Origin: Meconema thalassinum
Lineage: Eukaryota > Arthropoda > Insecta > Orthoptera > Tettigoniidae
Reading direction: 5' to 3'
Assembly: GCA_946902985.2 (NCBI GenBank)
Contig: OX336389.2
Span: forward strand, 792,980,979-793,044,978
Length of the DNA stretch: 64,000 bases
Below are positions 13,187 through 24,255 of the stretch, one piece after another. Every line of letters starts with the position of its first letter. Within the stretch, counting starts at the first letter, position 1. The position numbers and the translations under genes are program-made. The notes under the pieces were generated by a model. That model saw nothing but the letters and a program-made list of their open reading frames with translations. It did no database searches and was not told the origin of the DNA.

Positions 13187-13722
13187 TTTGGTGCTTTTCA
13201 GTCGGTCAACACTAATGTACCCAAATGAGTTGGGTTATACCCTAATCCTGAAAAAAAAATACATGAGATTAATAAATACACTTGGATGACCAGTTTTTAT
13301 CGTCAAGCGATCATAATCAGATCCATTACACTTAGGCTATAAAATCTATGTCTGAAAATACGGGTGAAAATATTTACAATATGTACCCTTGATTAGGTGC
13401 AGTATTGGTGATGCAACTCGTCGGTATTTGTTGCTTGTAGTTTATGCGATGTTTTGGTAAGATACTGGAAGAGGTGATAGAACTCCGGAATTTGCCTGTT
13501 TGGAGTGACTATGTGGTTGTTGTGAATGATCAATTCTGATTGTACTGTATTGTACCGGCTACTTATCTGGTTAGGGTCTTGTGCGGACCGGCAGCGAGCA
13601 GTTCACTTGGACACTTGTAATACTCGAGTGTATTTATTAATCTCGTGTAATTTTTTTCAGGATTACGGTATAACCCAACTCATTTGGGTACATTCGTGTT
13701 GACCGACTGAAAAGAACCAAAC
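13187..13722. mobile_element. foldback / MITE-like element with about 100-bp inverted ends
   Basis: The left end (13187-13285) and right end (13624-13722) are near-perfect reverse complements. Both include TTTTCAGTCGGTCAACAC, then GTACCCAAATGAGTTGGG, then GAGATTAATAAATACAC. The unique middle is about 340 bp with no coding capacity. A second copy lies at 51290-51530 plus 54441-54680, split by another transposon. The two copies also match for about 45 bp outside the left inverted repeat, so the true element may be larger. Confidence 0.8.
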
Positions 13723-14219
13723 TTTTGCAGTTTTGGACTTGTGCTACTGTCAGGTTGACTTACAATCTGGGGTATAGGCCTACTTATAATTTCTTAAAAT
13801 TATTTTTCAAGCAGAATGTGTAGTCAAAAATTGAAAACCTCTCCTACTGGAAAATATGTGTACGAGTCCTCGTGTTAGGTCAGTTTATAAGTACAGGATA
13901 TATTTTGTTTGATATAAAAGGGACTCTTTGGTTATCAATTTTCGTACACGTACCAACATAGAGCAAATATCTCAAACCAGCAGAACCTTATTTTGATGGA
14001 CCTACGTTTATAAAATAGACCACATTTTACAGGTGGACGCTCAAATTCGAGAGCACCACAGGTACTTTACACCAGAGCATCTGTATTTATATTGTGTTCG
14101 TATGAACCCATGTAATTTCAAGTATTCATAATATAGTTACTCCTCTCGATGAGAGTTGATCGCATTGTTACTGGATAAGGAGGTGGCTAGTTTATCGTGC
14201 GGGATGCCAGTGTCTACAG
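13723..14219. other. unassigned sequence
   Basis: Nothing recognisable seen. Confidence 0.45.
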
Positions 14220-14228
14220 ACGTGGTCC

Positions 14229-14557
14229 GTCCAGCGGCGTAGCCTTGCTCGCTAAGTCGTGCACCACGGCCGCAAGTCCGGAGGTCGCAGTTTCGAATCT
14301 CGATACTAACAGCGGATATATTGAGTGTGGTTTTCCACGATATTTTCCACACTCCCTCCAGGAAAATGCCGGGATAGTACAGTGCTTCAAATCCTGGGGC
14401 ATCTACCTCATCTCTGCCCCTAATACACTTAGGCTAAACACAGTACTACAGTCATCACATAAATACAGGTTATCAGACACGTTTATCACACAACCAACTA
14501 CACGGGGCTAATAACCAATATATCCCAACCCCCTAAATAGAATAAACAGCAACACAC
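14229..14557 (+). mobile_element. hairpin-bearing SINE (GAGTGTGG stem)
   Basis: The tRNA-like head includes CAGTTTCGAATCTCG. At 14323-14354 there is a hairpin with arms GAGTGTGG and CCACACTC around TTTTCCACGATATTTT, followed by the conserved CCAGGAAAATGCCGGGATAG. The 3' end is the shared tail module (CAGGTTATCAGACAC, then CTACACGGGGCTAATAACC) with an A-rich end. It is flanked by ACGTGGTCC at 14220-14228 and 14558-14566. Confidence 0.85.
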
Positions 14558-14823
14558 ACGTGGTCCTTATTGTGTGAAGAGATACGTGTTATTTTTGCCC
14601 ACAAATATTCGCTAACTAGGGATGACTTATGGTCGACAATTTTCAGTTTGTGGACGTCAATGACGGTGTTGTTTTACGGTGTTTTCTTTAGGGATGTTCT
14701 TCCCAGAAGGCAGGAACATGAGGAACGTGTGCTACAAAAGTATGTGAGCATATTGAGCCCATATTACACCGGGTATTCAGAAGTACACGGCCACTTTCTT
14801 GTTAAACAGTGATGACACCACTA

Positions 14824-14937
14824 TCGCAAAGCGATTTTTATGCTCTTAAGATGGAAGAGTTGTAAGGCTGGAAAAGGAAATCGCAAAGCGATTTTTATGC
14901 TCTTAAGATGGAATAGTTGTAAGACTGGGAAAGGAAA
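14824..14937. repeat. 57-bp tandem duplication
   Basis: Two head-to-tail copies beginning CGCAAAGCGATTTTTATGCT, with only a few differences between them. A GA-rich tract follows (14941-14970). Confidence 0.93.
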
Positions 14938-14970
14938 TGAGGTGAGGGAGAGAGAGAGAGACAGGGGGGG

Positions 14971-15804
14971 ATCAGATGGTAGCACTGGGATCATTTTCAA
15001 ATAATGCCTTGAGTCATCTTGTTATAAATCTTCACGCGTACAAAATTTGGTTTGGATAGCTGTAGCCATTCAGGAGTCAATGGGACACACACACACAGAC
15101 AGGAGGATAGACTGAAGAAGATACAGATGCACGTTTGACCCGATTGATCTCGTAAGCCATTTTTTTCATGATTTTTTCTAATAGTGAAATGCATGCTAAC
15201 AATTTCATTTTTTGGAAGTTGTAAAGGGAGTAGTTATTTAAGAAAACGGGGCATGAAGAAGCGGGATACAATACTAAGAAATATTCACTTAGTTTGGCCA
15301 CTCGTGCATTGCTTGCACGCCTCACAACATCCGCTTTGTTATAGTCTATTTTATATAAGCAGTCCTGAGCCTAAAATATTACATCATCTGACTATAAATA
15401 AGTAGAGCTCTGGACTGCTCACATGCACACTCTATATTTCAAACATGAGTGGTGCTTCACGTGTTACTGTGGGGAACGACAGACTTCCTGCGTTTATTTA
15501 CCCCCATCCTGAAAGTCACAAGTGATGTGTCGCATGTAACTTAAGCATCTTGAGAACTAAGACGCTACAATTTAGCGGTGTTTGTGAAGAATGCCGACTC
15601 TCCTTCTTTGGGGGTATAATTGTTTTCGTGGGGTGACAGCCTTTCGATACTGTAGATCTCACGTCAGTGTGTTCTCAACTTGCTAATTGACTTAATGACA
15701 GCCATTCAATTTATAGTTTGCAAGTTTTTCAGTGAACAGTACCACCCGTACTATTATTTTATTTTGTTGAGTGTAAAATTTTGCGAAATAGAATATTAAT
15801 TATC
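14971..15804. other. unassigned sequence
   Basis: Contains a short CA run at 15087-15098 and AT-rich DNA. No gene recognised. Confidence 0.45.
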
Positions 15805-15817
15805 AGAACTAACTTTC

Positions 15818-16138
15818 GCCGGCCCCGTGGTGTTGGGTTAGCGCGCCTGCCTCCCACCCGGAGGCCCCGGGTTCGATCCCCGGCTCCGTCAGGGATTTTA
15901 AAACTGACGTGAGGGTTGGAACGGGGTGCACTCAGCCTCGTGAGGACAATTGAGTAGCTGTCTGACAGTGAGACAGCGCCCCGATCACGAATACCAAGAC
16001 TAACGGCCGAGGGGACCCGACGCGCTGATCACGCGTCACCCCAATATCTGCAGGCCAAATGGCTGGGCAGCGGTCGCTTGGTCGGCCTTAGCCCGTCATG
16101 GGCTGTATAGTGCCAGGGGTTGCCTTTGACTTGACTTG
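15818..16138 (+). mobile_element. tRNA-derived SINE, family A, full length
   Basis: About 320 bp. The head carries an A-box-like GTTAGCGCGCCTGCC and the B-box GGGTTCGATCCCCGG. The body includes GCCGAGGGGACCCGACGCGC, and the element ends in TTTGACTTGACTTGAG. A 13-bp target-site duplication, AGAACTAACTTTC, lies at 15805-15817 and 16139-16151. Other copies are at 43073 (plus), 18690 (minus) and 46620 (minus). Confidence 0.95.
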
Positions 16139-16281
16139 AGAACTAACTTTCAGAGGCCATTTACTCCGGACTCATTTTCATCTTTCCATGGTTCTCCTAG
16201 GTTCTCCTAACTGAGAAATGTTGAATAATACATACATCCTACAATGTTGTCGTTCTGATATAAATTACTTTGTGGCTCACC

Positions 16282-16565
16282 TCGTAGAGTAGTAACTAGT
16301 GTTGTTGTCTGTAACAGTGGAGGCCAGGCTTCGATTTTAGCTCTGCTAAAAATAAAATTCTGGCCCAAGGGCAGGCCTGGAGTACACTCGGACTCGAGTT
16401 GCAGAACTGAGAAAAGGTGAGTTCAATTCCAACCTCAGCCATCCTAGAAGTGATCTTCCATTGTTTCCCACTTCTGTTCCAGGTAATATGCCAAAATAAT
16501 ACATGAATTAGGGCCACGGCCACCTTAAATCGAAGCCAAGTCCCTAAATACCACAACAATAACAG
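16282..16565 (+). mobile_element. hairpin-bearing SINE, family B
   Basis: An eroded tRNA-like head is followed by CTCAGCCATCC and the hairpin at 16446-16475, arms AGAAGTG and CACTTCT. Then come an eroded CCAGG..ATGCC block, GGGCCACGGCC and an ACAACAATAACA tail. No clear target-site duplication was identified. Confidence 0.8.
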
Positions 16566-16744
16566 ATTTTACATGTAGATTTTGTAGAATATTTATATTT
16601 CTATCTATCTGTATGTAAAGCAATTTCTCTGTCTGTTTTTTTTAGGGAAGGCTGGCTAATTTTCTTCCCTGAATATATAATATTAGAGTTCCTGCATTGG
16701 CTTTCATAAGCACGATCATGAATGGGATACACCCCACATTACAT

Positions 16745-17003
16745 TTTCAGCCATCCTGGAAGTGGTTTACCGTGGTTTCCTCAATTCTACTCCTGGTGAT
16801 TGTCGGGATGGTTCCTAACTTAAGGCCATGGCCGCTTTCTTTCCAATCCTTATCTAAATTACAAACACCCACACTAATACAGCCATCACAATAACACAGG
16901 TAATGAGACAAATTCCACACTTATACACACACATATACACTCAAGTACACGGGGTTACATGATTACGATGTCTCAAACCCCTAAATGAATCAACAACAAC
17001 AGT
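16745..17003 (+). mobile_element. SINE family B, 5'-truncated
   Basis: It starts inside the body (CAGCCATCCTGGAAGTGG at 16749) and runs through TTAAGGCCATGGCCG to the shared tail module (TACACGGGGTTACATGA, then CCCCTAAATGAATCAACAAC). The hairpin 3' arm has decayed. Confidence 0.8.
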
Positions 17004-18188
17004 ACATTGTCATGGCAATAGAACTTACGAGGTCAGGCTTTTATATAAACCGCAGTAGCCGTATATTTTTGATTATGTATTTACTTCAATTAACACAGGC
17101 ATCATGGAGAAGGAACTGATGGATTTTCACAATAATTAAGCACGAGATACAGCATAATGATTGTATGTAGCACCAAAGATTGCCTTCGCTACGTACACGA
17201 CTGAGAATATGAAGGGATATGAAAACCTGGTCTTATTTCTAATGACTTTTCAAGGCGTTATACCTCACATCCCTGGTATACTGATATGTGCATATCATCC
17301 AAAAACATTATAACTATTTTCGTGGCATGGTCAGCAGTTTTTGCATCTATATCATGACCCTCTTCATGGCTCTCGGTTGTTTCCAGTTCCTAAAAATAAT
17401 TTTAGGGTGATTACTGTTCTCTTAGCACTTAGTACTACGATCAGTTTCATACAAGGGTTTTAAAATGGCATATGTGTTCAGTTATAGGACTGTCATAACC
17501 TCAGTTTCTTATACCTGCTGCCCCACCACTAACAATCCCGTTTCACATTCTTGCAAGCCTACAAACAATTAATTGTATTTTATCACTTGATTAAACCAGA
17601 CAAACACATGGTGCGCTATGAAATCAGTTACATTCTTTATCCAAGCACAAGTGAAGGGGAGACATATTTTTTGAATTAGTAATGTATAATGATGCATTCG
17701 TTTTACTAAACATTGCTATCCAATGGGAATCGCACACTAATTAACATACTGTATTATATCCAAACATCGGAACACGTTCAATTAGACACTTCGGGCAACA
17801 AATTAGATGTTGCATGAGAGCAGAAATAATAAATTAGTAAATGACGATGAAATTAAATTCGAAACAGCTTGGCATCAAAGAAGATGAGAGCGACTTTAAT
17901 CACCAAAGCACAAAGAAATCAAAGCAGTTTCGCACTCGCATTCTGCTTGGATTGCAACATGTTGCCAACAAACACCTGAAAAGTTTATTTGGTAGAAATA
18001 AAATGCATTTTCCATTTGTTGGTGGTGTAGTGTTGTGGAAGATTTAGGCCAATAGGATGCTCCCTATGAACTGGTGAGGGCGTGAAGCGTAAATACGTGT
18101 TTCTCGTATCATACAGGTTCTTAACGCACATTTCATTTTCCTTCAACGTTTTTGATATGCAAAGTATCAGTAATTGTATTGTGCCATG
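17004..18188. other. unassigned sequence
   Basis: AT-rich DNA. A 68-codon frame at 17841-18047 has no recognisable feature. No element identified. Confidence 0.45.
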
Positions 18189-18269
18189 TTACAATGTCTC
18201 GCACTGGCCGGATACAATCTGGTGGGTGGAGCTGAAGGGATAGGTGCGTGACGGGAGAAAGGAACTTAC

Positions 18270-18435
18270 GGTAGGGTTGCAGGTTTTCCTGGTGAAGCAG
18301 ATCCTAGGCATGTAAGCGACATAATCGGGGTAATCTGGATAGTTCGGTGGAGACTGTATGGATTCCACGGAGAGGTGTACAGGTGGTGCTCTGCGGCGAC
18401 TTGGATACATAGTGAGTGCAGTGTAAATTTGAATC
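18270..18435 (-). other. weak candidate host exon
   Basis: A 166-nt minus-strand segment is open in one frame. It is preceded by a plausible acceptor (TATATCAGTGCTTACAG) and followed by a consensus donor (GTAAGT). Its translation contains SPPNYPDYPDYVAYMPRICF, which has no mobile-element motif I recognise. Length modulo 3 is 1, which is allowed for an internal exon. I saw no companion exons, so it could be chance; similar AG/GT pairs occur by luck in this much DNA. Confidence 0.2.
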
Positions 18436-18689
18436 CTGTAAGCACTGATATACATTCTGCACTACGGAGTAGTTATGCGAATAAGATCTAGTGAGAGGCA
18501 TAGACGCTAACACGCACAAGTGAACCCCGAACCCGTAATATTACATTAATTCTTAAGTAGATACCGTACTTCAAGAGTTAACCCTTTGATTTCGTCTACG
18601 CCATGTGTACATAATAAAACTAACAACCCGCGTTGCACCCCAGCCCTTGAAGGGCCCTCACCGACGAAGCGACTGCTGCCCAACCATTC

Positions 18690-18905
18690 AGACTAGAAAT
18701 TGTGGGGTGACACGTGGTCAGCGAATTGGATCCCCTCATTGGCAGACATATACAGTAGGCCTACTCAATTTTACTCACGAGGCTGAGTGTACCCCTTTGC
18801 TGCCCTCAGATTATTTTCTAAAATCATTGATGGAGCCAGAAGTCGAACGCAGGTCCTCCGGGTGAGATGCATGTGCTCTAGTCTAGACCAACACCACGGG
18901 ATGAT
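18690..18905 (-). mobile_element. SINE family A, partial and diverged
   Basis: Read on the minus strand, a degraded head with GGACCTGCGTTCGACTTCTG precedes the family A phrase around GTGTACACTCAGCCTCGTGAG and the TCACCCCA region. The 3' part is missing. Confidence 0.75.
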
Positions 18906-19225
18906 TGTAATATCTAAAAACAGGTTATATGAAGGTATCGCAGTAAAAAGAAAAAAAAACAGTAAAATTTAGAAACTCCGTCAGGACAGGTAATACACAT
19001 AACTGAAGGCCTATATATTGGAGCAGTATTCTGTATTGTTGCAGTTATGTGCGGGATGTATGAATATGGCGTCCGATAATATGAGTCCGCTAGAGGACAT
19101 TATACCGAATACTGTATGTATAGGAAGCAACATTCCTCGAGCCATGACGGCGGAGAATTAGTCGGGTGAAATGGGGCACATTGTCAAAACCAATAAAACC
19201 AACGAAAGAGGCATAGTAATACTTC
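18906..19225. other. unassigned sequence
   Basis: May be the noncoding 3' part of the transposase relic that follows, but no inverted repeat was identified. Confidence 0.35.
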
Positions 19226-19229
19226 TGAT

Positions 19230-19560
19230 GTTTGACAACTTGACTTAAAATGAACACCACCCATCTCAAGACATCTCTTCGCTTGATCCACATAACCCTG
19301 GGTTGCCCCGCGCACCTCTTCTCGGGTGGTAGCAATTGCCGGTGCAGGCCAGCGACGAGTATGGTCTCGTCCTCAGAGTCCTGTGCATCAGCTCCTAGAG
19401 GCAAGAAGTCAAAGGGATTCAGTTCTGGCAATCTTGGGTGCAGGATACAGGCCCTTCGCGACTTACCTAATGTTGCGAGTTTTATAAATTGAACTCCTGG
19501 TGGGACACATTACAGTATTGGAGTGGCGCACCGTCATGCTGAAACGACATACTACATCGA
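19230..19560 (-). pseudogene. mariner-like transposase (DUF4817-type), C-terminal relic
   Basis: The minus strand reads MSFQHDGAPLQYCN, the second catalytic block of this transposase group. After frameshifts it continues PRLPELNPFDFLPLG, the counterpart of the usual PPRSPDLTPLDFFLWG. Near the end, another frame gives RCLEMGGVHFKSSC, matching the family's C-terminal RC..C....GGHFE block. At least two frameshifts and a stop break it. The residue at the third catalytic position is Glu here. Three relatives lie at 44225, 57721 and 61215. No terminal inverted repeats were found for this copy. Confidence 0.75.
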
Positions 19561-19827
19561 ACCATGCACGGAATGTTTCTCAGGGGATGGGTAGAATTTC
19601 CCAAAGCAACATGACATAGCTTTGTCATTCAGAAGCTCAGGTAAAAGGTACTGTATGGACCTACGGTGGTTACGTTTATGAGTCCTGCATGCAGGTATAT
19701 CCCCGAGGGAACTTGGTAACCACACCCCCGCACTGCATGCGGCCACTTGTGGGAGTTAAAGTGGCCGGACCTGGTAAATGAAGCCCGATTGTATCACAGT
19801 ATTCTTGACGGTAAGTCCACTTCTCTG
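19561..19827. other. unassigned sequence, possibly transposase-flanking
   Basis: Upstream of the relic on the minus strand; could be the decayed N-terminal half of the same gene. No motif seen. Confidence 0.3.
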
Positions 19828-20190
19828 CCATGTGTCCAACTTTTGGCTGACACCGTGGAGGCCCTGGTTCGATTCCCAGCTCTGCCAATAAAGTCTGAGG
19901 GGTTGAACGAGATGCACTTAGCCTCTTAAAGCAGTATTGAGAAGTGGTGGATTAGATTTACTCCTCAATCATCCAGAAGTGGTTTGACGTAGTCTCTCAC
20001 TTTTCCTGCTTGTAAATGCCAGATTAGTACGTATATTATGGCCACGGCCACCTCCCACCTAATTCCAACTATAAATACACTGATTAGCACAATCATTACA
20101 ATGTCACAGGTTATCAGAAAGATTCCGCATGGACTCCAGATCACGGAACAATAAGACCACATGCCTCTAAATGAAATAACAACAACAGAA
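19828..20190 (+). mobile_element. hairpin-bearing SINE, family B
   Basis: The head carries GGCCCTGGTTCGATTCCCAG, followed by the body phrase GATGCACTTAGCCTC and the hairpin region from 19975 (arm AGAAGTGG; 3' arm decayed). Then come GGCCACGGCCACCTCCCACC and the shared tail (CACAGGTTATCAGAAAG), ending AAATGAAATAACAACAACAG. Confidence 0.85.
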
Positions 20191-21049
20191 ACTCTCTATC
20201 GTGCGCCTCAAACAGCCAATTACAAAACTGTATGCGACGCTGACGATCACTCTCCAGTCTCCATACAGTGCTCCCGGAGAATAGCATTTAAACGTAATAC
20301 ATGTGAAACACTTTAAGTGTTTACGTAATCAGGCGCGTTCTCTACGATCATCGCCAGCTCCTTCTGCTTGCAAACTGTAATTGGTGGGGTGACAACTATA
20401 CCTGTTTTCCCCACGCCAGTCATTCAAACGACGACACGGATAGCGGGGTACAGGATATCCTACCCAGTACAGAGCTTCGACCACGTAAGGATGATTACCA
20501 CCGTCATCCAGGATAAGATGTACTCTATGTCACAGTACTCTGCTACATTGTATGGTTGCATCACACCGCTGCGGCGAAACACTTCCAAATGTCACTGCAC
20601 ACCACACATGTAAACGCTTTTAATACTGCTACAAGTGGGGTGGATGTGTGCTCACCATTACGTACACGTTTCCATCGGTTAATGGCGCCTACAGTATACG
20701 TGTTACTGGTTCTTACACTGGGAGTGCTGGCGTCCAATGTCCTCTGTATTCGTGTTACATAATATTCACTGTTAATAGCATAACTGAGATGTACAATATC
20801 ATGCAGTTCAATTCGAGGTATTACAAGTGATATTGGGACTGCAGAACGCGCCTAACATTCAATGACAATTCTTGCTTTATTCGACTCAGAATAAAAAATT
20901 TGAGATAGTGGGTGGTTTTCTCACTTCATTATAATTGTTTTGATCCCCTTAGTACACCCTGCCATTATAGGACCCTTTTACTTCAACATCCTGCACGGGA
21001 AGCCGGCAGGTATCTCATTTCCAGCTATGCGATAAGACGTGCTTCAACG
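20191..21049. other. unassigned sequence
   Basis: No recognisable gene. Several 60-80 codon frames overlap near 20368-20830, none with motifs. Confidence 0.45.
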
Positions 21050-21261
21050 TTCTATAAGACAGCTACATACAGCTTAGTTCACTAACTTTCAATTCACATT
21101 GAGCTTTGTTCAGTACGAACTGTCTTGAACTTCAGCATTTTTGACCTTATTTCCTCTGTTAGATCATTGATAATTCCAACTTATTTTATTTCCTTCTCTA
21201 ATATCCGTTGCTGGAAGATTGCAGTGGCAGTGAAAGGAAGGTATCAAGAAATCGAGAAAGT
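21050..21261 (+). promoter_or_regulatory. weak candidate first exon with TATA, initiator and splice donor
   Basis: TATAAG at 21052 and an arthropod-like initiator TCAGT near 21114 precede a strong donor consensus (GAGAAA|GTAAGT near 21257-21264). No long ORF lies between them. Each signal is common alone, so this is only a prompt for transcript data. Confidence 0.15.
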
Positions 21262-22002
21262 AAGTCCTATATTATGTACAATTTTGTTGGTGTATACTGT
21301 ATAATGAAATAAGTTTACTATGTAAATTAATTCAATCATTATTTCTAAAGTTTTCTTGTCTTAAAATGTAGTCGAGTCCACGAATCTGAACATATTCACT
21401 GATTTTCACGAAAATTCATATTGATTAGGTAAAACATGCATGTAACAACTGCTTGTCATACCCACTTTATTTCACACAACGTGAGGCATTATATCAGAGA
21501 AGTAATCGCATTAAATAATTGTAACGTTGCGTGGAGTTCAGAGAGCTCTGGAGCAAGCCTTTCCCTCGAGGTAGCCCTGAACATTACGCTGAAAATGAAA
21601 TGAATGACAAAGATGACATCACCCGATCATCGAGCCAGGGGTAGTGACAGGCCGATGTGAAGACCCGCGACTCGGGGGTCGTTGGGTAGAAGGAAATCGA
21701 GCTATCACTTAGCCACAAAGCTAGACAAGTGCCAGTTATTTTAAGGGCATAATACGGAAAATAATATATGTTATACAGCCAGCAATCATTTCACCCGATA
21801 TCATGAAGCAAGAAAAGTTACAATTTCTCAACTTAGAATTATTGGAACCCGAACTACGTTTGGTAGAAATATCATCTAACTAGCATCGCTCTGTATTATT
21901 ATTGGTTTACCCAGCGTTATCTTAAATGGCGTATTTTTTCGATTTCAATGAACTACGACCTAAATCCGTTTTCCGTTTTGGCATGATAGGGTAAAATGAC
22001 TG
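21262..22002. other. unassigned sequence
   Basis: The GC-richer stretch 21541-21730 has a retroposon-like look but matched none of the families seen here. The rest is AT-rich. Confidence 0.4.
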
Positions 22003-22013
22003 ACTGGACTATT

Positions 22014-22328
22014 TTTTTTTCGTGTGACCTCCTGAGAGGCCGAGTGCAGGTCTTTCTAGTCGACGCCCGTGGGCGACCTGCGCGTCGGAATGAGAGATGG
22101 ATTGGATGAAGACGAAGGAAACTGGGCAAGGATGTGGAAGGAAGCGGCCGTGGCCTGTCAGAAGGTACCGTCTCAGCATTTGCCTGGTGTTGAAAATGGG
22201 AAACCACGGAAAACCATTTCAAGGACGGCCGACGGTGGGGCTCGAACCCACGCGTCTACCGAATCAGCAGAGAGCTTGGCCCCATGACCTAACACTGCGC
22301 TTTAGCCAGCGTAGCCACTACTGTCGGC
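22014..22328 (-). mobile_element. hairpin-bearing SINE, family C
   Basis: On the minus strand the head contains GGGTTCGAGCCCCACC. The hairpin arms on the plus strand are GAAAATGG (22192-22199) and CCATTTC (22214-22220). Next are the CCAGGCAAATGC-like block, GGCCACGGCCGCTTCC and a distinct tail. The 11-bp target-site duplication ACTGGACTATT is at 22003-22013 and 22329-22339. The sister copy is at 36725. Confidence 0.93.
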
Positions 22329-22366
22329 ACTGGACTATTAATTATATTATCATGGAGATAGCATGT

Positions 22367-22428
22367 GTAGCGGACCCTGCCACAAGGCGGGACAAACGCT
22401 GAAGAAAAAAAAGAAGAGGAAGAAGAAG
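22367..22428 (+). mobile_element. extremely 5'-truncated retroposon with GAA-rich tail
   Basis: Only 62 bp are inserted: GTAGCGGACCCTGCCACAAG, then a short block and an AGAAGAAG tail. It is bounded by an 18-bp perfect duplication, ATCATGGAGATAGCATGT, at 22349-22366 and 22429-22446. The duplication shows target-primed insertion of little more than a 3' tail. Confidence 0.9.
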
Positions 22429-22446
22429 ATCATGGAGATAGCATGT

Positions 22447-23050
22447 TTGAGGTGCACTTGACTGTGTATTCTGCGGAACGAAGGCAGAAACTGATGTGAT
22501 AAGCTCGCTTGCTAGCTAGCTCGTAAACAGTCTCCGAAGGTAGTATTTGAATGGAGATTGTAGGTAGAAATGAAAACGTAATAAAACACATAGTGGGCGA
22601 CGTATTGAAGATAGAGGTATGCTGTCGTAGACTTTTTTTGTAGAGCATTTCATGTTGAACAATTCTTACACTCAAAGTATATAGACATTGTAGCGGGTTA
22701 TCCAGCGTAAGCTTAAAAGGCGCACGGATGGCAGGTATTCTTCGATTCGATTAACTGAAAACGTTACTGCTCGGCTTCCTTTCGTCATAAATAAATTAGT
22801 TTCTACAGAAACCTTCCTCGAGAAATCCATTACAGAATGGTGAAAACCACGCCAACATCCATCCAGTGGTTCTCGAGATTGCCCGGAACATACAAGAATT
22901 AGCGACTTTGTTTTATACTTGTACTAAGTAGAGATACAATCGCTAGTCGAATGAACACACAAGCGGGTAGTGAGAAATCAAGGCTTCTAACTTCAATGGA
23001 AACTTTTGACCTCGCAATCTCCGACAGTCGCAATTATTCAACCCAATACA
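22447..23050. other. unassigned sequence
   Basis: No gene or known repeat seen. Confidence 0.45.
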
Positions 23051-23051
23051 A

Positions 23052-23385
23052 TGGTGAAAATCCACAGCCTGCTTCCAGTCTCCGACCGGGTCAGGAATGG
23101 AATGAATGAAGCCCCCATCTAGCGGCGAGGATATGAACTGTGCCGGCTGTCGAGGCCTGACGCACTCCTCTGGGGCAATGATTAAATGAATGACAGATGA
23201 AATGAAATGATAGTGGAGAGTGTTGCTGGAATGAAATTGTGACAGGAAAAATCGGAGTACCCGGAGAAAAACCTGTCTGCCTCCGTTTAGTCCAGCACAG
23301 ATCTCACATGGAGTGACCGGGATTTGAGCCACGGATCCAGCGGTGAGAGGCCGGCGTGCTGCCGCCTAAGCCACGGAGGTAGGTC
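23052..23385 (-). mobile_element. tRNA-derived SINE, family E
   Basis: Inverted, near-full-length copy of the 5686 element: head GCCTCCGTGGCTTAGGCGGC, B-box-like GGCTCAAATCCCGG, body through the TTCATTTAATCATTGCCCC phrase. No clean target-site duplication was found. A long reading frame across it is a by-product of the SINE. Confidence 0.9.
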
Positions 23386-24012
23386 GAATCACTGCTCTAA
23401 ATATTTATTCTTTATTTTATAACAGGGTCGGCCAAGAAATGTATTTGCTTTAAGATCCCTTACACACGTGCAGAATGCCAGACAAATCCTCTACATGTGT
23501 AAAAACGTTTTTACTCTATCTCAGCGGAGGAACGGGTCTACTCGGTACGAGCAGCTTAGCTGACGTCACATAGGAAGTGGTGCCAAGCTGGATCTGACAA
23601 TTTTTAGCAACGCGCTCCTACATCACAAGTATAATTTTGCGCAATGTGGTCCTCTCTGACTTATAAGGCTTCGAGTTTTTCAGTCTTCCAGGATCTCCTA
23701 GTAGCCCACTGTTAAACGTACTAGATTGTTGGAAATCTTCCCAGTAAATATGATGATTCGCAATAAATGGATTTCAACGCCTGCAAATACAGGCCAAATT
23801 AAGCCTTCAGTTGTCATATCACAGTAAGTGAATTGTGTGGCAGAATTGGTTTAATGTTGCCCTTTAAATTAAGATACAAGATTCGATTCCTGTTTAGTCC
23901 GATGGGATGATCAAATTCGGCACATTCGTGTTGCTAGGTCACCTCTTCTACTTGATTATTTTATGTCTCAGAACAAAGACTCAGCTGATAAATTCCCTTG
24001 CTATCTCATCTG
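23386..24012. other. unassigned sequence
   Basis: Nothing recognisable seen. Confidence 0.45.
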
Positions 24013-24255
24013 CAGTTACACTGGCTGCGTGGCTCTGCGGTAACGTTCTCGCTTGCTGGCCCCAAGGTTTCAGGTTCGTTTCCTGGCGGAGACAGCTAGC
24101 ATTTACGGGTGCGCAAATGCAAGGGAGACGCGTCAGTAGATTTACTGGCACATTAATAGTCCACTTCGGAGCAAAAGTCGGGCAGCCCGGCGACTCTAAA
24201 AGCCAGAGTAGTTAAAAGGGACGAAAAACCAATAACATTATTATCATTATTATTC
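24013..24255 (+). mobile_element. tRNA-derived SINE, family F, ATT tail
   Basis: The head begins CTGGCTGCGTGGCTCTGCGG and carries a degenerate B-box (GGTTCGTTTCCTGG). The body includes GTAGATTTACTGGCACATTA and ends GGGACGAAAAACCAATAAC, followed by a short ATTATT tail. No other copy was recognised in the window. Confidence 0.75.

Noticed and set aside
15818..15900. Possible true tRNA genes at SINE heads here and at 27374, 43073 and 60490.
   Set aside because: Each is followed by the same SINE body, and several are bracketed by target-site duplications, so they are SINE promoters, not tRNA genes.
19090..19431. A 113-codon minus-strand frame first considered as a Harbinger-type transposase because of an RRDVL motif.
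   Set aside because: HDGAP upstream and the PRLPELNPFDF block fit the mariner-like group much better.
22069..22402. Overlapping frames of 72-101 codons.
   Set aside because: They lie across SINE family C and its flank.
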